A stretch of DNA of 64,000 nucleotides from Ferruginibacter yonginensis. GTDB taxonomy: Bacteria > Bacteroidota > Bacteroidia > Chitinophagales > Chitinophagaceae. Shown in pieces: positions 1-7,504 of the stretch. The stretch covers positions 1-64,000 of the forward strand of contig NZ_JBHSCZ010000005.1 of assembly GCF_042651465.1 (NCBI RefSeq), written 5' to 3'. Positions within the stretch are counted from its first letter, which is position 1; every line of letters begins with the position of its first letter. The position numbers were made by a program, and so were the translations under genes. The notes beneath the pieces are model-generated. The model worked only from the letters and a program-made list of their open reading frames with translations, made no database searches and was not told the DNA's origin.

Positions 1-57
1 TGCTACAAATGCGATTGCAACTGAAATCAATATCAAACTTATTATTATCGTATTCAT
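1..57 (-). CDS. Partial cassette gene, N-terminal 19 residues only
   Basis: An ATG on the minus strand at 57 opens a frame that runs off the left edge of the window. The 19 visible residues are strongly hydrophobic (Ile/Leu/Val/Ala-rich after a short MNT start), which fits a signal peptide or first membrane segment. It lies 56 bp from the AAC end of the neighbouring palindromic element and points the same way as all other cassette genes, so it is probably the next cassette of the array. Nothing more can be said without the flanking sequence. Confidence 0.5.
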   Translation of the reverse strand, partial: MNTIIISLILISVAIAFVA

Positions 58-113
58 TGTCTAATTTGTTTATCCTGCTTGAATATTAGCAGCTGTCAGA
101 TGGGGTTGCAGGC

Positions 114-300
114 AACGGCCGGGTATTGCTGGTCGTTGGGGTTTGCCGACGTCCTGCCCGGTGCTGATGTTAAATTTATAAAATAATGATGATGAATAGA
201 ACTGATGTTCAAGAGAAATCCGTCCGCCTGAACTGCTGCTGGGATTTGTAGAGTTGCTGATTGTTATTCCGTCCAGCCCCAATGGCAGCAATAGCATGTT
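114..300. repeat. attC-like element 1 (type A)
   Basis: 187 bp from AAC to GTT. The 5' arm carries GGGTATTGCTG..TTGGGG and the 3' arm carries CCCC..CAGCAATA, so the ends fold back on each other. The outer 3' flank GTTGGTAGCA is complementary to TGCTACCAAC at 1008-1017, the other end of the same cassette. The inner part has the AT-rich TTAAATTTATA box and the repeated CGTCC-GCC boxes shared by the whole family. Confidence 0.85.
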
Positions 301-313
301 GGTAGCAGTGCAC

Positions 314-1000
314 CTATTTCCAACCAAGTTGTGCTTCTCTAGTTAAGTGCTCTCTTTCTAAAAAATGTTCAGCAATGAAAACGTCTTGAATAGTTTTTAC
401 AATTTCACTTCTGTTAACTGTCTTACTATGTCGTCTTGCTTGTGAATAATATTCTTGTGTAATTTTTTCTGCTAAATGACCGACTGTCTCCACCTTGATT
501 TCTTTTGAGAATTTGCTCAAAATAGAATTTAGAATATAGAAAAAAAGTAGTCCGCAAACAGCAACTTTCCAACTAAAGAAAAAAGCAATTATTGATGAAG
601 TAAATCCAATGACAATTGTCAATACTAGCCAAGTTTTCATCGAAAGTAAGTCTATTGAAATTCCTAATTCTTGTTTAAATTCTTTTACTTTTTGTCTTCG
701 ATTTTGTCTTGGAAAAACTGTTTCTAATTGTGTTTGAGTCTCAATATTTTTTTTGTCAATGTTCTGTGTCAAACTAATTGCATTACGAACTTTATAAAAT
801 GCTTGTTGTGTCGTGCAATCTTCTTTGTTCGTAAAATTTATTTGACTTTCTATGCAATCGCAAATGTCACCAAATGTTTTTGCATCCTTAAATGTATTAT
901 ACTCAAACTTTATCCCAAACGATTTTTCAAGTTTAAGTAAAGTGTCCCCAAAATCTTCTGGGTCAATGTTGTCAAGTTTATAGTCTTCGAGTGTTATCAT
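314..1000 (-). CDS. Membrane protein with acyl-carrier-like N-terminus (cassette gene)
   Basis: 228 residues. Residues 1-75 are predicted helical and resemble the acyl-carrier-protein-like domain found in small Bacteroidota cassette or phage-like proteins (LEDYKLDNIDPEDFGD, then FGDICDCIES), but there is no DSL serine for a phosphopantetheine arm, so a true carrier role is doubtful. Two hydrophobic segments (about 123-142 and 145-162) form a hairpin in the membrane, followed by a basic, helical cytoplasmic tail. The start codon is 14 bp from the AAC of element 2 and the stop is 14 bp from the GTT of element 1, so the gene fills its cassette completely. Function unknown; the ACP resemblance is from memory of the family. 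Confidence 0.75.
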   Translation of the reverse strand: MITLEDYKLDNIDPEDFGDTLLKLEKSFGIKFEYNTFKDAKTFGDICDCIESQINFTNKEDCTTQQAFYKVRNAISLTQNIDKKNIETQTQLETVFPRQNRRQKVKEFKQELGISIDLLSMKTWLVLTIVIGFTSSIIAFFFSWKVAVCGLLFFYILNSILSKFSKEIKVETVGHLAEKITQEYYSQARRHSKTVNRSEIVKTIQDVFIAEHFLEREHLTREAQLGWK

Positions 1001-1014
1001 TCTGCATTGCTACC

Positions 1015-1202
1015 AACGACCGGGTATTGCTGGTCGTTGGGGTTTGCCGACGTCCAGCCCAGTGCTGAAGTTAAATTTATAGAATAAAGTTGATGATTAG
1101 AACTGATGCTCAAGAGAATTCCGTCCGCCTGAACTGCTGCTTGGAATTGTACAGCTGTTGATTGTTATTCCGTCCCGCCCCAATGGCAGCAATAGCTTTG
1201 TT
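1015..1202. repeat. attC-like element 2 (type A)
   Basis: 188 bp, AAC to GTT, nearly identical in the core to elements 1, 3 and 11. The arms GTATTGCTGGTCGTTGGGG and CCCCAATGGCAGCAATAG pair with only a few mismatches. The outer 3' flank GTTAGCTGTT matches the complement of AACAGCTAAC at 1807-1816. Confidence 0.85.
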
Positions 1203-1212
1203 AGCTGTTGTT

Positions 1213-1770
1213 TTATTTATTATTCGAGTAAAAAAATGGATACATAGGTTCTTGTGGCTTGATAATTAACCATTCTGTTGTAATGTCTTTAAAACCGTTA
1301 TTATTTTTTGAAAGTAATAAAGTAAACCGAACTCTATTTATTTCATTCATTTGTGTAAAATAATTGAATTCTCCTTTCTCAATAATATTATCACCCCAGT
1401 AAAGTACTCTATATTTCATTTCTCTATACGCAGGAAGAACAAGGTCTTTTTTAATTGGTTGAAATTGTTTTAAACTATCATTCCATCTTTCCGCTGCAAA
1501 AAGGATATCATTCCAAAAGTCAGTTCCAATTAAAAATTCTACTGGAACTAGTAATTTTCTTTTTGATTTATTTTCTAAATGAAAAGTAAATGATACCATT
1601 CTTCTATAAAAAAACGCTCCAACAGTATCATTCATAGTATCATAAGCTTTTATTGGTCCATAATTTACTATTGAATCAATATTAGCGTTAAATGAAATCA
1701 GTTTTGGATTTTGTCCAAAAGAGAACATGTCAAGTTTCAAAAATGTAATTAAGAAAATTAAATTCCTCAT
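1213..1770 (-). CDS. Secreted or periplasmic protein of unknown function (cassette gene)
   Basis: 185 residues with an N-terminal hydrophobic stretch of about 18 residues ending FGQ, the usual Bacteroidota signal peptide end. The mature part is rich in aromatic and beta-forming residues with no motif I recognise. It is the only gene in its cassette (ends 10 bp from element 2, starts 44 bp from element 3). The ATG at 1770 is used because it precedes the signal peptide directly. Not assigned to any family. Confidence 0.7.
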   Translation of the reverse strand: MRNLIFLITFLKLDMFSFGQNPKLISFNANIDSIVNYGPIKAYDTMNDTVGAFFYRRMVSFTFHLENKSKRKLLVPVEFLIGTDFWNDILFAAERWNDSLKQFQPIKKDLVLPAYREMKYRVLYWGDNIIEKGEFNYFTQMNEINRVRFTLLLSKNNNGFKDITTEWLIIKPQEPMYPFFYSNNK

Positions 1771-1813
1771 ACAATTCCTAATTAGAATTTGGGAGCTTAC
1801 AAAAATAACAGCT

Positions 1814-2000
1814 AACGACCGGGTATTGCTGGGCGTTGGGGTTTGCCGACGTCCTGCCCGGTGCTGAAATTAAATTTATAAAATAAAGTTGATGATTAGA
1901 AGTGATGCTCAAGAGAAATCCGTCCGACCGAACCACTGCTGAGATTTGCACAGCTGCTGATTGTTATTCCGTCCAGCCCCAATGACAGCAATACCATGTT
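1814..2000. repeat. attC-like element 3 (type A)
   Basis: 187 bp, same core as elements 1 and 2. The 3' flank GTTGTAGGCA is the complement of TGCCTACAAC at 3324-3333, the other end of the next cassette, although both differ completely from the flanks of neighbouring cassettes. Confidence 0.85.
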
Positions 2001-2026
2001 GTAGGCAGCCAAAGTGTAAATATTAT

Positions 2027-2719
2027 CTATTCTCCATTCTTTTTTAGAGTATTTATGCTCCACTTTATTCCATAAAAACTGTAACGAAATAAGAATAAAA
2101 GAATAAAAGAATAAAGAAATGACATGATGACTAAATGCTTATGAGTTCCTAGCGAAACAACTTTCACTTGAGCATTCTCTTTTTCTAATTCTAATGCTTT
2201 AATTTCATTTGAAACAGTATTTGATTGTTTGAGTTTTACTAAATCGCTAGAAGTAATTGTGTTTTCAGTTACGAAGTTTTTGAGATCTAAAGGAGTTTTA
2301 AAATTAAAGTGTTTCCCAAATTCTTCGAAAATATTATTGCGTGTGAAAATTAGTAATAAACTATCTTTTTTATTAAGCTCAATCAATCTATCAAACATTT
2401 TAAGGTTTTGATTTTTCCCAAAGATTGGCAAACCGCTTTCGGTATAGAAATCAAGTTTCCTTGTGGATGTACTAAAATCGTAGTTTGTATAATATTCATT
2501 CGCAAACCATAATTGCTTTTCCTTTTTTGCATTGGTTAAGTTTGCTAAAGTATCTTGTAAGATCTTTTTTGCAGATATTTTATTTGTTAAGTTGTCAATT
2601 TTATTTTGATAATAATGGTTGTAAGCATAAACCGATAAAAATGTAATAAGGCTTATAGCCACAACCACAAATAGTATTAAGAACTCTCTTGCAATTATTT
2701 TTTTTACTCTTAATTTCAT
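2027..2719 (-). CDS. Two-TM membrane protein, unknown (cassette gene 2 of 2)
   Basis: 230 residues. There is a transmembrane segment at about residues 12-32 and a second near the C-terminus (about 196-213), separated by a roughly 160-residue polar, helical and probably extracytoplasmic region. It starts 12 bp after the stop of the upstream gene, so the two form a single transcription unit within one cassette. No enzymatic motif is visible. The membrane topology of both partners suggests a complex at the envelope (inference). Confidence 0.7.
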   Translation of the reverse strand: MKLRVKKIIAREFLILFVVVAISLITFLSVYAYNHYYQNKIDNLTNKISAKKILQDTLANLTNAKKEKQLWFANEYYTNYDFSTSTRKLDFYTESGLPIFGKNQNLKMFDRLIELNKKDSLLLIFTRNNIFEEFGKHFNFKTPLDLKNFVTENTITSSDLVKLKQSNTVSNEIKALELEKENAQVKVVSLGTHKHLVIMSFLYSFILLFLFRYSFYGIKWSINTLKKNGE

Positions 2720-2731
2720 TAAAGTTAATTT

Positions 2732-3220
2732 CTATTGTTTTCGAATTGTGTCTTGCTTTTGGGCTTTCCCTTCTTTTAAACCATTTTCATATCCTTGTTG
2801 GTATCCTATCTTTCCACCTATTACTGCAAACAAAAAGCCTATTGTTGCCGCAACAAGAGTTTTAAAAAACCATTCTTTTTCTCTGTCTAACCAATACCTG
2901 TTGTGAATAATATTTGCTTTTATTTTGTTCCATAATGAAATGTCTAAGTGATATAGACAATTGTCTAATGCGTTTAGTTTTTGTTTTAATATAATTGAAA
3001 ACATCTTCTTATCGTCTTTATTCAACTTTTTATCGAAACTGTATTCCATTTTATCAGCTACAACTTGAACTAACAGTGGATCAAAATAAATTCTATTAAT
3101 CTGTTCGTCCTTTAATTTTATTTTGTATTTGGTGAATGTTATTGTCTGGTCAATAGGAGATTGCTCTCCCTGTCTAATACTTACCGTTCCATGAATTTTT
3201 GCTTTAAAGGTTTTAAGCAT
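2732..3220 (-). CDS. C-terminally anchored membrane protein, unknown (cassette gene 1 of 2)
   Basis: 162 residues. The first 115 residues are soluble and mixed beta/alpha. A glycine-rich hydrophobic segment at about 120-142 (TLVAATIGFLFAVIGGKIGY) is followed by a short charged tail. It is the first gene of a two-gene cassette. There are 110 bp between its ATG and element 4, the longest leader among the coding cassettes apart from the retron-like one, so it may carry its own promoter; a near-consensus TTAATTTG box lies in that gap. Function unknown. Confidence 0.7.
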   Translation of the reverse strand: MLKTFKAKIHGTVSIRQGEQSPIDQTITFTKYKIKLKDEQINRIYFDPLLVQVVADKMEYSFDKKLNKDDKKMFSIILKQKLNALDNCLYHLDISLWNKIKANIIHNRYWLDREKEWFFKTLVAATIGFLFAVIGGKIGYQQGYENGLKEGKAQKQDTIRKQ

Positions 3221-3330
3221 TGAAATTAAAATATTATGTCAAATTAAATACCTGTGTACAAAAAGTAAAAAAAAACTATGTCTTGGCCAAATGCTAAATA
3301 CAGAACGTACTGTTTTTATTGGTTGCCTAC

Positions 3331-3516
3331 AACGGACGGGTATTTGCGAAGACTGGGAATTTCGATTTCCGTCTGCCCGACCGATGATGAATTGTTCTTG
3401 ATGTTGAAATTAAGAAATAATGTTGATTAGTAATGTACTGCCCGAACCTCAGCTGATTAGAACTTTTCCTGCCGATGACCTATTCGTCCAGCCCAGATTT
3501 TGCAAATACTTTTGTT
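3331..3516. repeat. attC-like element 4 (type B)
   Basis: 186 bp. Type B arms: GTATTTGCGAAGACTGGG at the 5' side and CCCAGATTTTGCAAATAC at the 3' side, 15 of 18 positions complementary. Compared with type A, both arms have changed together from TATTGCTG/CAGCAATA to TATTTGC/GCAAATA. The core still shares GTTGATTAG, CCCGAAC, GCTGATTAG and CGTCCAGCCC with type A. Confidence 0.85.
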
Positions 3517-4019
3517 GGGTGTTGTATATTTTAGAACTAGAGTTTGAAATGTCTGTCCAACCGCTACAATAAAATTAAAAAACGGTGATGTTTAATTATT
3601 CGAAGTCCAATTTTGTTACTTCACAAATTAATTGTTCAAATATTTTTTCCAATACCAATCTTCGCTTCGTTCTTCTCATTCTAACCTTAGGATTATGAAT
3701 TTAAAAACTGCTGTTAAGTGTCGTGCAGAGATTAACAAGCATAACGTTTCGCATAACTCTTCGCAATTTAATTGTAGCGATTTGAAATGAAAGCCTGTTG
3801 GTGAGTGTCGTGCAGAGATTAACAAGCAGAAAATTATGAAAATATCTTCGCTCCAATTTTCCTGCCGTTGTTAAAAATACTATTTCAAAAAAAGTGAAAT
3901 AGTTGCGTCTTACGTCCTTCTAAAATTAGTTTGCTGATAGATTTAAAAAAAGATGCATTTACAATTTTGATGTCCGTCCGAAGCCGACCATAAAAAATCA
4001 CCAAAAAACTATAACACCC
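3517..4019. other. Cassette without a convincing gene (503 bp)
   Basis: Bounded by GTTGGGTGTT (3514-3523) and AACACCCAAC (4013-4022), which are exact complements, so it behaves as a complete cassette. I see no open frame of useful length on the minus strand. It contains a 25-bp exact direct repeat at 3717-3741 and 3804-3828 (core CGTGCAGAGATTAACAAGCA). It could be a non-coding RNA cassette, a decayed gene or a regulatory cassette. Confidence 0.6.
3717..3828. repeat. Pair of 25-bp direct repeats
   Basis: Two exact copies, 3717-3741 and 3804-3828, offset by 87 bp, inside the gene-less cassette. Only two copies are present and the interval is not repeat-like, so this is not a CRISPR array. Confidence 0.8.
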
Positions 4020-4208
4020 AACGTTCGAGTATTGCTGCAGTTAGGGAATTGACCAACTGTCTGCCCGGAACTGAAGCTAAATTTATAAATAAAAGTTGAT
4101 GTTAAGAACTAATGCCCAGCAGAATTCCGTCCGCCGAAACCAAAGCTTGGATTTGCACTGCTGTTGATTGTACTTCCGTCCAGCCCCAATTGCAGCAATA
4201 CTTTTGTT
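4020..4208. repeat. attC-like element 5 (type A, divergent)
   Basis: 189 bp. The 5' arm GAGTATTGCTGCAGTTAGGG and 3' arm CCCCAATTGCAGCAATACT keep the type A pairing while the loop side differs from other type A copies (AACTGTCTGCCCGGAACTGA). The 3' flank GTTAGCGG matches the complement of CCGCTAAC at 5236-5243. Confidence 0.85.
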
Positions 4209-4240
4209 AGCGGTTCGGGCTTTTGTCTGTAGTACTTTTG

Positions 4241-5200
4241 CTATACTATTCTTTCTCCAGTTTCAATGTCATAGTATAAAATAGGTGTCCTATTAGGCAT
4301 ATCAAAATTCATTTTGTCTTTATCGCAAAACTTGTCGCCTAATATTTTTTCAGCTTTGTCCTGTTCTCTTTTGGTATAGAAACAGGTGTAGACTTTTTGT
4401 AATTTCTCTGCATTGGATAAAGACGTCAAAAAGTCTACGTTTTTATTTGGACCAGTTAGAATAAATTCCTCAACATTAGAGTTTACCAAAGCTGAAACAT
4501 CTTGTAATGAACCGAAATTCATTAGTCGTATGTTTTTCAGTTTAGTCATTTTTGATAAGTCTGGCAAGCTCGTTATTTGCTTTTCATCTTCCATTCTAAG
4601 CTTTACAAGATTTGTTAGCTTTGAAACTGCTTGTATGTCGGATAGTTGTTTGACCCAAAGCACATCAAGCTCTTCTAATTTTGATAAGTTTTGGATGTTG
4701 TCAAAATTTTTTGAAGTTCCAAAGCCAATGTAAAGTTTTTTTAATTCTGTTAGCTCATTTAGAAATGGTAGCTTTTCAATTGAATGACCTGTCAAGGCTA
4801 ACTCTGATAATTTTGGTAGTTGAGTAATACTTTCAAGACCGTTTTGATTTCTTACTACAGATAGGTATGTCAAGTTTTTTAACTGACCTAGTGGCTCCAA
4901 GGAAATTTTCTTTAAATCAAATTCTCCAAGTTGTAGATTTTCTAAGCCGTCTGCAAGAACTAAAATTGGAGTAAGGTCTGTAACGCCTGTAAGATAAAAC
5001 CTCAGAGCCTTTATTCCCTTATAGAATTTCAAAAAGTCTAAGCTGTAATTTTTGCTTGTCTCCCAAGTGTCGCCCCAACGTCCGCCAAAATGTGAAACTT
5101 CAATGCCGTCTATCTTACGAGCAAATATTTTTTCAGCAATTTCTTTATGTCGGTTGTCGGATAAGCTGTCTGATATTTTTATTAATGATGTTGGAGTCAT
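4241..5200 (-). CDS. Leucine-rich repeat protein (cassette gene)
   Basis: 319 residues. From about residue 60 to 270 there are nine or so repeats of 20-24 residues with the LRR pattern LxxLxxLxL (for example LKNLTYLSV, LPKLSELAL, LTELKKLYI, LSKLEELDV, LTNLVKLRM, MTKLKNIRL). There is no signal peptide or membrane segment, so it is probably cytoplasmic and protein-binding. The ATG at 5200 begins MTPTSLIKI, 40 bp from element 6. The partner is unknown. LRR cargo in a mobile array fits a recognition or immunity-type role, but that is inference. Confidence 0.8.
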   Translation of the reverse strand: MTPTSLIKISDSLSDNRHKEIAEKIFARKIDGIEVSHFGGRWGDTWETSKNYSLDFLKFYKGIKALRFYLTGVTDLTPILVLADGLENLQLGEFDLKKISLEPLGQLKNLTYLSVVRNQNGLESITQLPKLSELALTGHSIEKLPFLNELTELKKLYIGFGTSKNFDNIQNLSKLEELDVLWVKQLSDIQAVSKLTNLVKLRMEDEKQITSLPDLSKMTKLKNIRLMNFGSLQDVSALVNSNVEEFILTGPNKNVDFLTSLSNAEKLQKVYTCFYTKREQDKAEKILGDKFCDKDKMNFDMPNRTPILYYDIETGERIV

Positions 5201-5240
5201 AATGTGTCCATGCTTAGGGTGTTGCTGTAGCCTGACCGCT

Positions 5241-5431
5241 AACGAACAGGGCTTGGCGAAGGTGGGGAAATAGAATTCCGTCCGCCTGGAACCGCTGCTG
5301 ATTGAAAAACTGATGATGAAGATAACAACAAAAAGTCAAAAAGAATTCCGTCAAGCTGGAACAAAAGCCACATAGAATTACAAAAAGTTCATTGTTATTC
5401 CGTCCGCCCCACTTTTGCCAAACCCCTTGTT
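5241..5431. repeat. attC-like element 6 (type C)
   Basis: 191 bp. Arms GGCTTGGCGAAGGTGGGG and CCCCACTTTTGCCAAACC pair at 15 of 18 positions. The arm sequence is unlike types A and B while the CCGTCCGCC boxes are kept, another compensated change. The 3' side is read through by the reverse transcriptase gene: its stop codon lies at 5395-5397, inside the element. Confidence 0.85.
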
Positions 5432-6297
5432 GGTGGCAGGCTTTTTCTCGGACTGTTCGTTTTACGGATGTTGTTTAAGTAAATCGTGTAAGGTTTCAAG
5501 TCTGCTTTGGTGTCAACTTCTATTTTCGATTTTTGAATAATTTTTTCTGGTGCGTCAATTTTATTTAGAAATACATCCACGCCTGTAATTGTCTGCTTTC
5601 CTTTGTATTGTGTCTTTCTGTAGCTAAGTTTAAAATTGCCCGATGTAACTATGTCAAGAATGGGATTAAGTAAATGTTTAAAGTCCTGTTGCGAAGAAAA
5701 TGTCAAGTCGTCAACATACCTTGTATATGTAATGTTGTTAGCGTTGCAAAGTTCTATTAACTTAATATCTGTGTCCAAAAAAACAAGGTTTGCGATATGT
5801 GTACTTGTTGGTGTTCCTTGTGGCAATTCATACTTCCACGTTGTCAAGTTTGTTAGCCAATGTGAAAAGTGTGGCGAAAACTTTAGCTTGCAAAAAGTAT
5901 CATAAACTCTTTGTGAGGTTATGTTTGGATAAAATTCTTGTAAGTCAGTTGTAAAAATATATTTGTTTCCTTGGTGAGGTTTGGCATTTGTAATGTTACT
6001 GCATCCTTTTACTCCACCGTGAATTTCAGCAGGTAGTTTAATGGGAACTAATATTTTGTTTTTAATTCGTGACTGAATTAATTTTAGTTCCTTCTGCGAA
6101 GGTCTGATAGTCCTTTGTTTTTCTGTGCCGTCTAAATATTTTTTTGGTAAGCCTGTTTTTTTATCAAGTTTTTTCTCAATCCATTCTTTATAGTATTTGT
6201 CCAAATTACTAGCAATGTTTTCTACTTCGCTTGGTTTAAAGCAAACGATGGAACAAATCTTTTTGAACTCATTTATTTTAAACTGCGAAGAATTCAT
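5395..6297 (-). CDS. Retron-like reverse transcriptase (cassette gene)
   Basis: 300 residues. RT signatures in order: FTTDLQEFYPNI (first catalytic Asp), LPQGTPTSTHIANLVF (motif B), TRYVDDLTFSS (the two catalytic Asp; YVDD rather than the commoner YADD), then LSYRKTQY and a TITGVDV segment like the VTG region of retron RTs. The size fits retron RTs and there is no maturase or endonuclease domain, which argues against a group II intron. The last dozen residues are encoded by the arm of attC-like element 6. The HTH gene upstream overlaps its start by 20 bp. RT plus a small HTH partner recalls the retron class with an HTH accessory protein (type VI in published schemes, from memory). The msr-msd RNA was not proven. 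Confidence 0.85.
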   Translation of the reverse strand: MNSSQFKINEFKKICSIVCFKPSEVENIASNLDKYYKEWIEKKLDKKTGLPKKYLDGTEKQRTIRPSQKELKLIQSRIKNKILVPIKLPAEIHGGVKGCSNITNAKPHQGNKYIFTTDLQEFYPNITSQRVYDTFCKLKFSPHFSHWLTNLTTWKYELPQGTPTSTHIANLVFLDTDIKLIELCNANNITYTRYVDDLTFSSQQDFKHLLNPILDIVTSGNFKLSYRKTQYKGKQTITGVDVFLNKIDAPEKIIQKSKIEVDTKADLKPYTIYLNNIRKTNSPRKSLPPTRGLAKVGRTE

Positions 6298-6568
6298 TTA
6301 CCAAAGATTTTACAGAAGGGCTTACAATCTGGAATGCTTTCCTTTTGTTTGGCTGCACATCATCTTCTGTCATTGATAAAAAGAAAAGTATGGGTAATGG
6401 AACATTCAAATTATCGCTAATTGATTTTAGCGTTGAAAGATTAGGTTCTTTGAGATTACCCTCAATTTGCGAAAGATAAGTTTGTGTAATTCCACAAGAA
6501 AGTGCAAACTCTCCTTGAGTTTGTCCTTTTTGCTTTCTGATATTTTTAATTATGTTACCTAAATCCAT
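6278..6568 (-). CDS. XRE-family helix-turn-helix protein
   Basis: 96 residues. Residues 5-60 form a canonical Cro/CI-type HTH: IIKNIRKQKGQTQGEFALSC (helices 1-2), GITQTYLSQIE (recognition helix) and LSTLKSISDNLNVPLPILFF. A short C-terminal tail (about 65-96) has no recognised domain. The stop overlaps the RT start by 20 bp, so the two are translationally coupled. It may repress the cassette or act as the antitoxin/effector partner of a retron-like system. The HTH is certain; the role is inferred from context. Confidence 0.85.
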   Translation of the reverse strand: MDLGNIIKNIRKQKGQTQGEFALSCGITQTYLSQIEGNLKEPNLSTLKSISDNLNVPLPILFFLSMTEDDVQPNKRKAFQIVSPSVKSLVNEFFAV

Positions 6569-6634
6569 TTTGTTGTTGTTGAAAAAATTAAGTGAGTGTT
6601 CGGATTTTCAATTCTACATCTTTGGGCTTCAATT

Positions 6635-6883
6635 TTAGTCTTTAAAGAATTTTACAAGAAGTGCAACTACTTGAACAATTTCATTACGAATTTGCTCATT
6701 CGTCTTACCCTTTTTTCTTTTCAAGAATTGAAGTCTTTCTAATGCTTCATTTAAGACAATTAAGTCTGTTTCCGAAAGAGAACACTGGCTCTGTGTGATA
6801 GATGCAACACTTTGTATTGCAGTATCAATGATTTGAATTTGTTTTAATCTACTCATTTTACTTGTTTTTGAAGACAACGACAT
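6635..6883 (-). CDS. Small helical protein upstream of the HTH/RT genes
   Basis: 82 residues, predicted almost entirely helical, with basic stretches (LKRKKGKT) and no recognised domain. It precedes the HTH gene by 66 bp and shares strand and cassette with HTH and RT. An internal ATG at 6856 would give a 73-residue form starting MSRLKQ, which is about as plausible. It could be a third retron component or an independent small protein. The frame lacks internal repeats and has balanced composition, which supports it being real. Confidence 0.6.
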   Translation of the reverse strand: MSLSSKTSKMSRLKQIQIIDTAIQSVASITQSQCSLSETDLIVLNEALERLQFLKRKKGKTNEQIRNEIVQVVALLVKFFKD

Positions 6884-7301
6884 TGTTGCCCTGCTTTTTT
6901 CAACAATGTCTAAGTAAAACTTGTAGTTAGGTGTCTAAGTCCTAAACGTGTAAACAATGTTCTCGTACACTCGCTTAAAATTCCTGCTTATTAAAATCTA
7001 ATAGCATAATAACAATTCAACTCAATCTAATCAATAGTATGATGGTCATATACAGAGAATGAATGTGTGCTGTTAATTTACCCGTTAAGGTTGTCTTTTC
7101 AGACAGTCAAAGGAACTCCGCTTAGGAAATAAACTTCAAATCACTTTTCAAAGAACTAATCTGATGCAAATATAGGGAATATTACTGTGAGTTAATAAAA
7201 AGTTTGATATTTTTTTCAACAGGCGTTAAATAAAATGTGGAAAAGTCTACTTTTTTGTCCAAACCGTTGAGTTAGCAGAGTGTGTCGGTAAGCTTGCCAC
7301 C
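6884..7301 (-). other. 418-bp leader of the retron-like cassette, candidate ncRNA region
   Basis: No gene on either strand. On the minus strand a perfect -7 box (7167-7174) would start a transcript near 7160, leaving about 275 nt before the first gene. That stretch has small hairpins: TGTCT-GAAA-AGACA around 7095-7108, and TTAGG with a 9-nt loop and CCTAA around 6927-6945. It also has a repeated octamer GTCTAAGT at 6908-6915 and 6933-6940. Size and position fit a retron msr-msd, but I could not find a convincing long msd stem or the a1/a2 pair by eye. Confidence 0.4.
7167..7174 (-). promoter_or_regulatory. Bacteroidota -7 promoter box (TATATTTG)
   Basis: Exact match to TAnnTTTG on the minus strand, upstream of the small-protein/HTH/RT genes. 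A clear -33 TTTG is not visible. This is one of few cassettes with room for its own promoter. Confidence 0.55.
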
Positions 7302-7487
7302 AACGGCCGGGTATTTGCGAAGACTGGGAATTTCGAGTTCCGTCTGCCCGACCGATGCTGATTTATTGTTGATGTTGAAATTAGGAAATAATGTTGATTA
7401 TTAACGTCCAGCCTGAACCACAGCTGATTAGAACTTTTCCTGCCGATGACCTATTCGTCCAGCCCAGATTTTGCAAATACCGATGTT
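7302..7487. repeat. attC-like element 7 (type B)
   Basis: 186 bp, type B arms as in element 4. The 5' flank TGCCACCAAC (7295-7304) is the complement of GTTGGTGGCA at 5429-5438, the far end of the retron-like cassette 1.9 kb away. The 3' flank GTTAGCTG matches the 4-TM cassette. Confidence 0.85.
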
Positions 7488-7504
7488 AGCTGGTGTTAAA
7501 ATAT

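Noticed and set aside
70..327. Plus-strand frame of 85 codons over element 1
   Set aside because: It lies across the attC-like element and recurs in part in the other copies; composition follows the repeat, not a protein.
3717..3828. CRISPR array
   Set aside because: Only two repeats, and no cas genes anywhere in the window.
5395..6297. Diversity-generating retroelement or group II intron RT
   Set aside because: No template/variable repeat pair, no adenine-biased target gene, motif B is LPQG rather than the DGR form, and there is no maturase or HNH domain or intron RNA.
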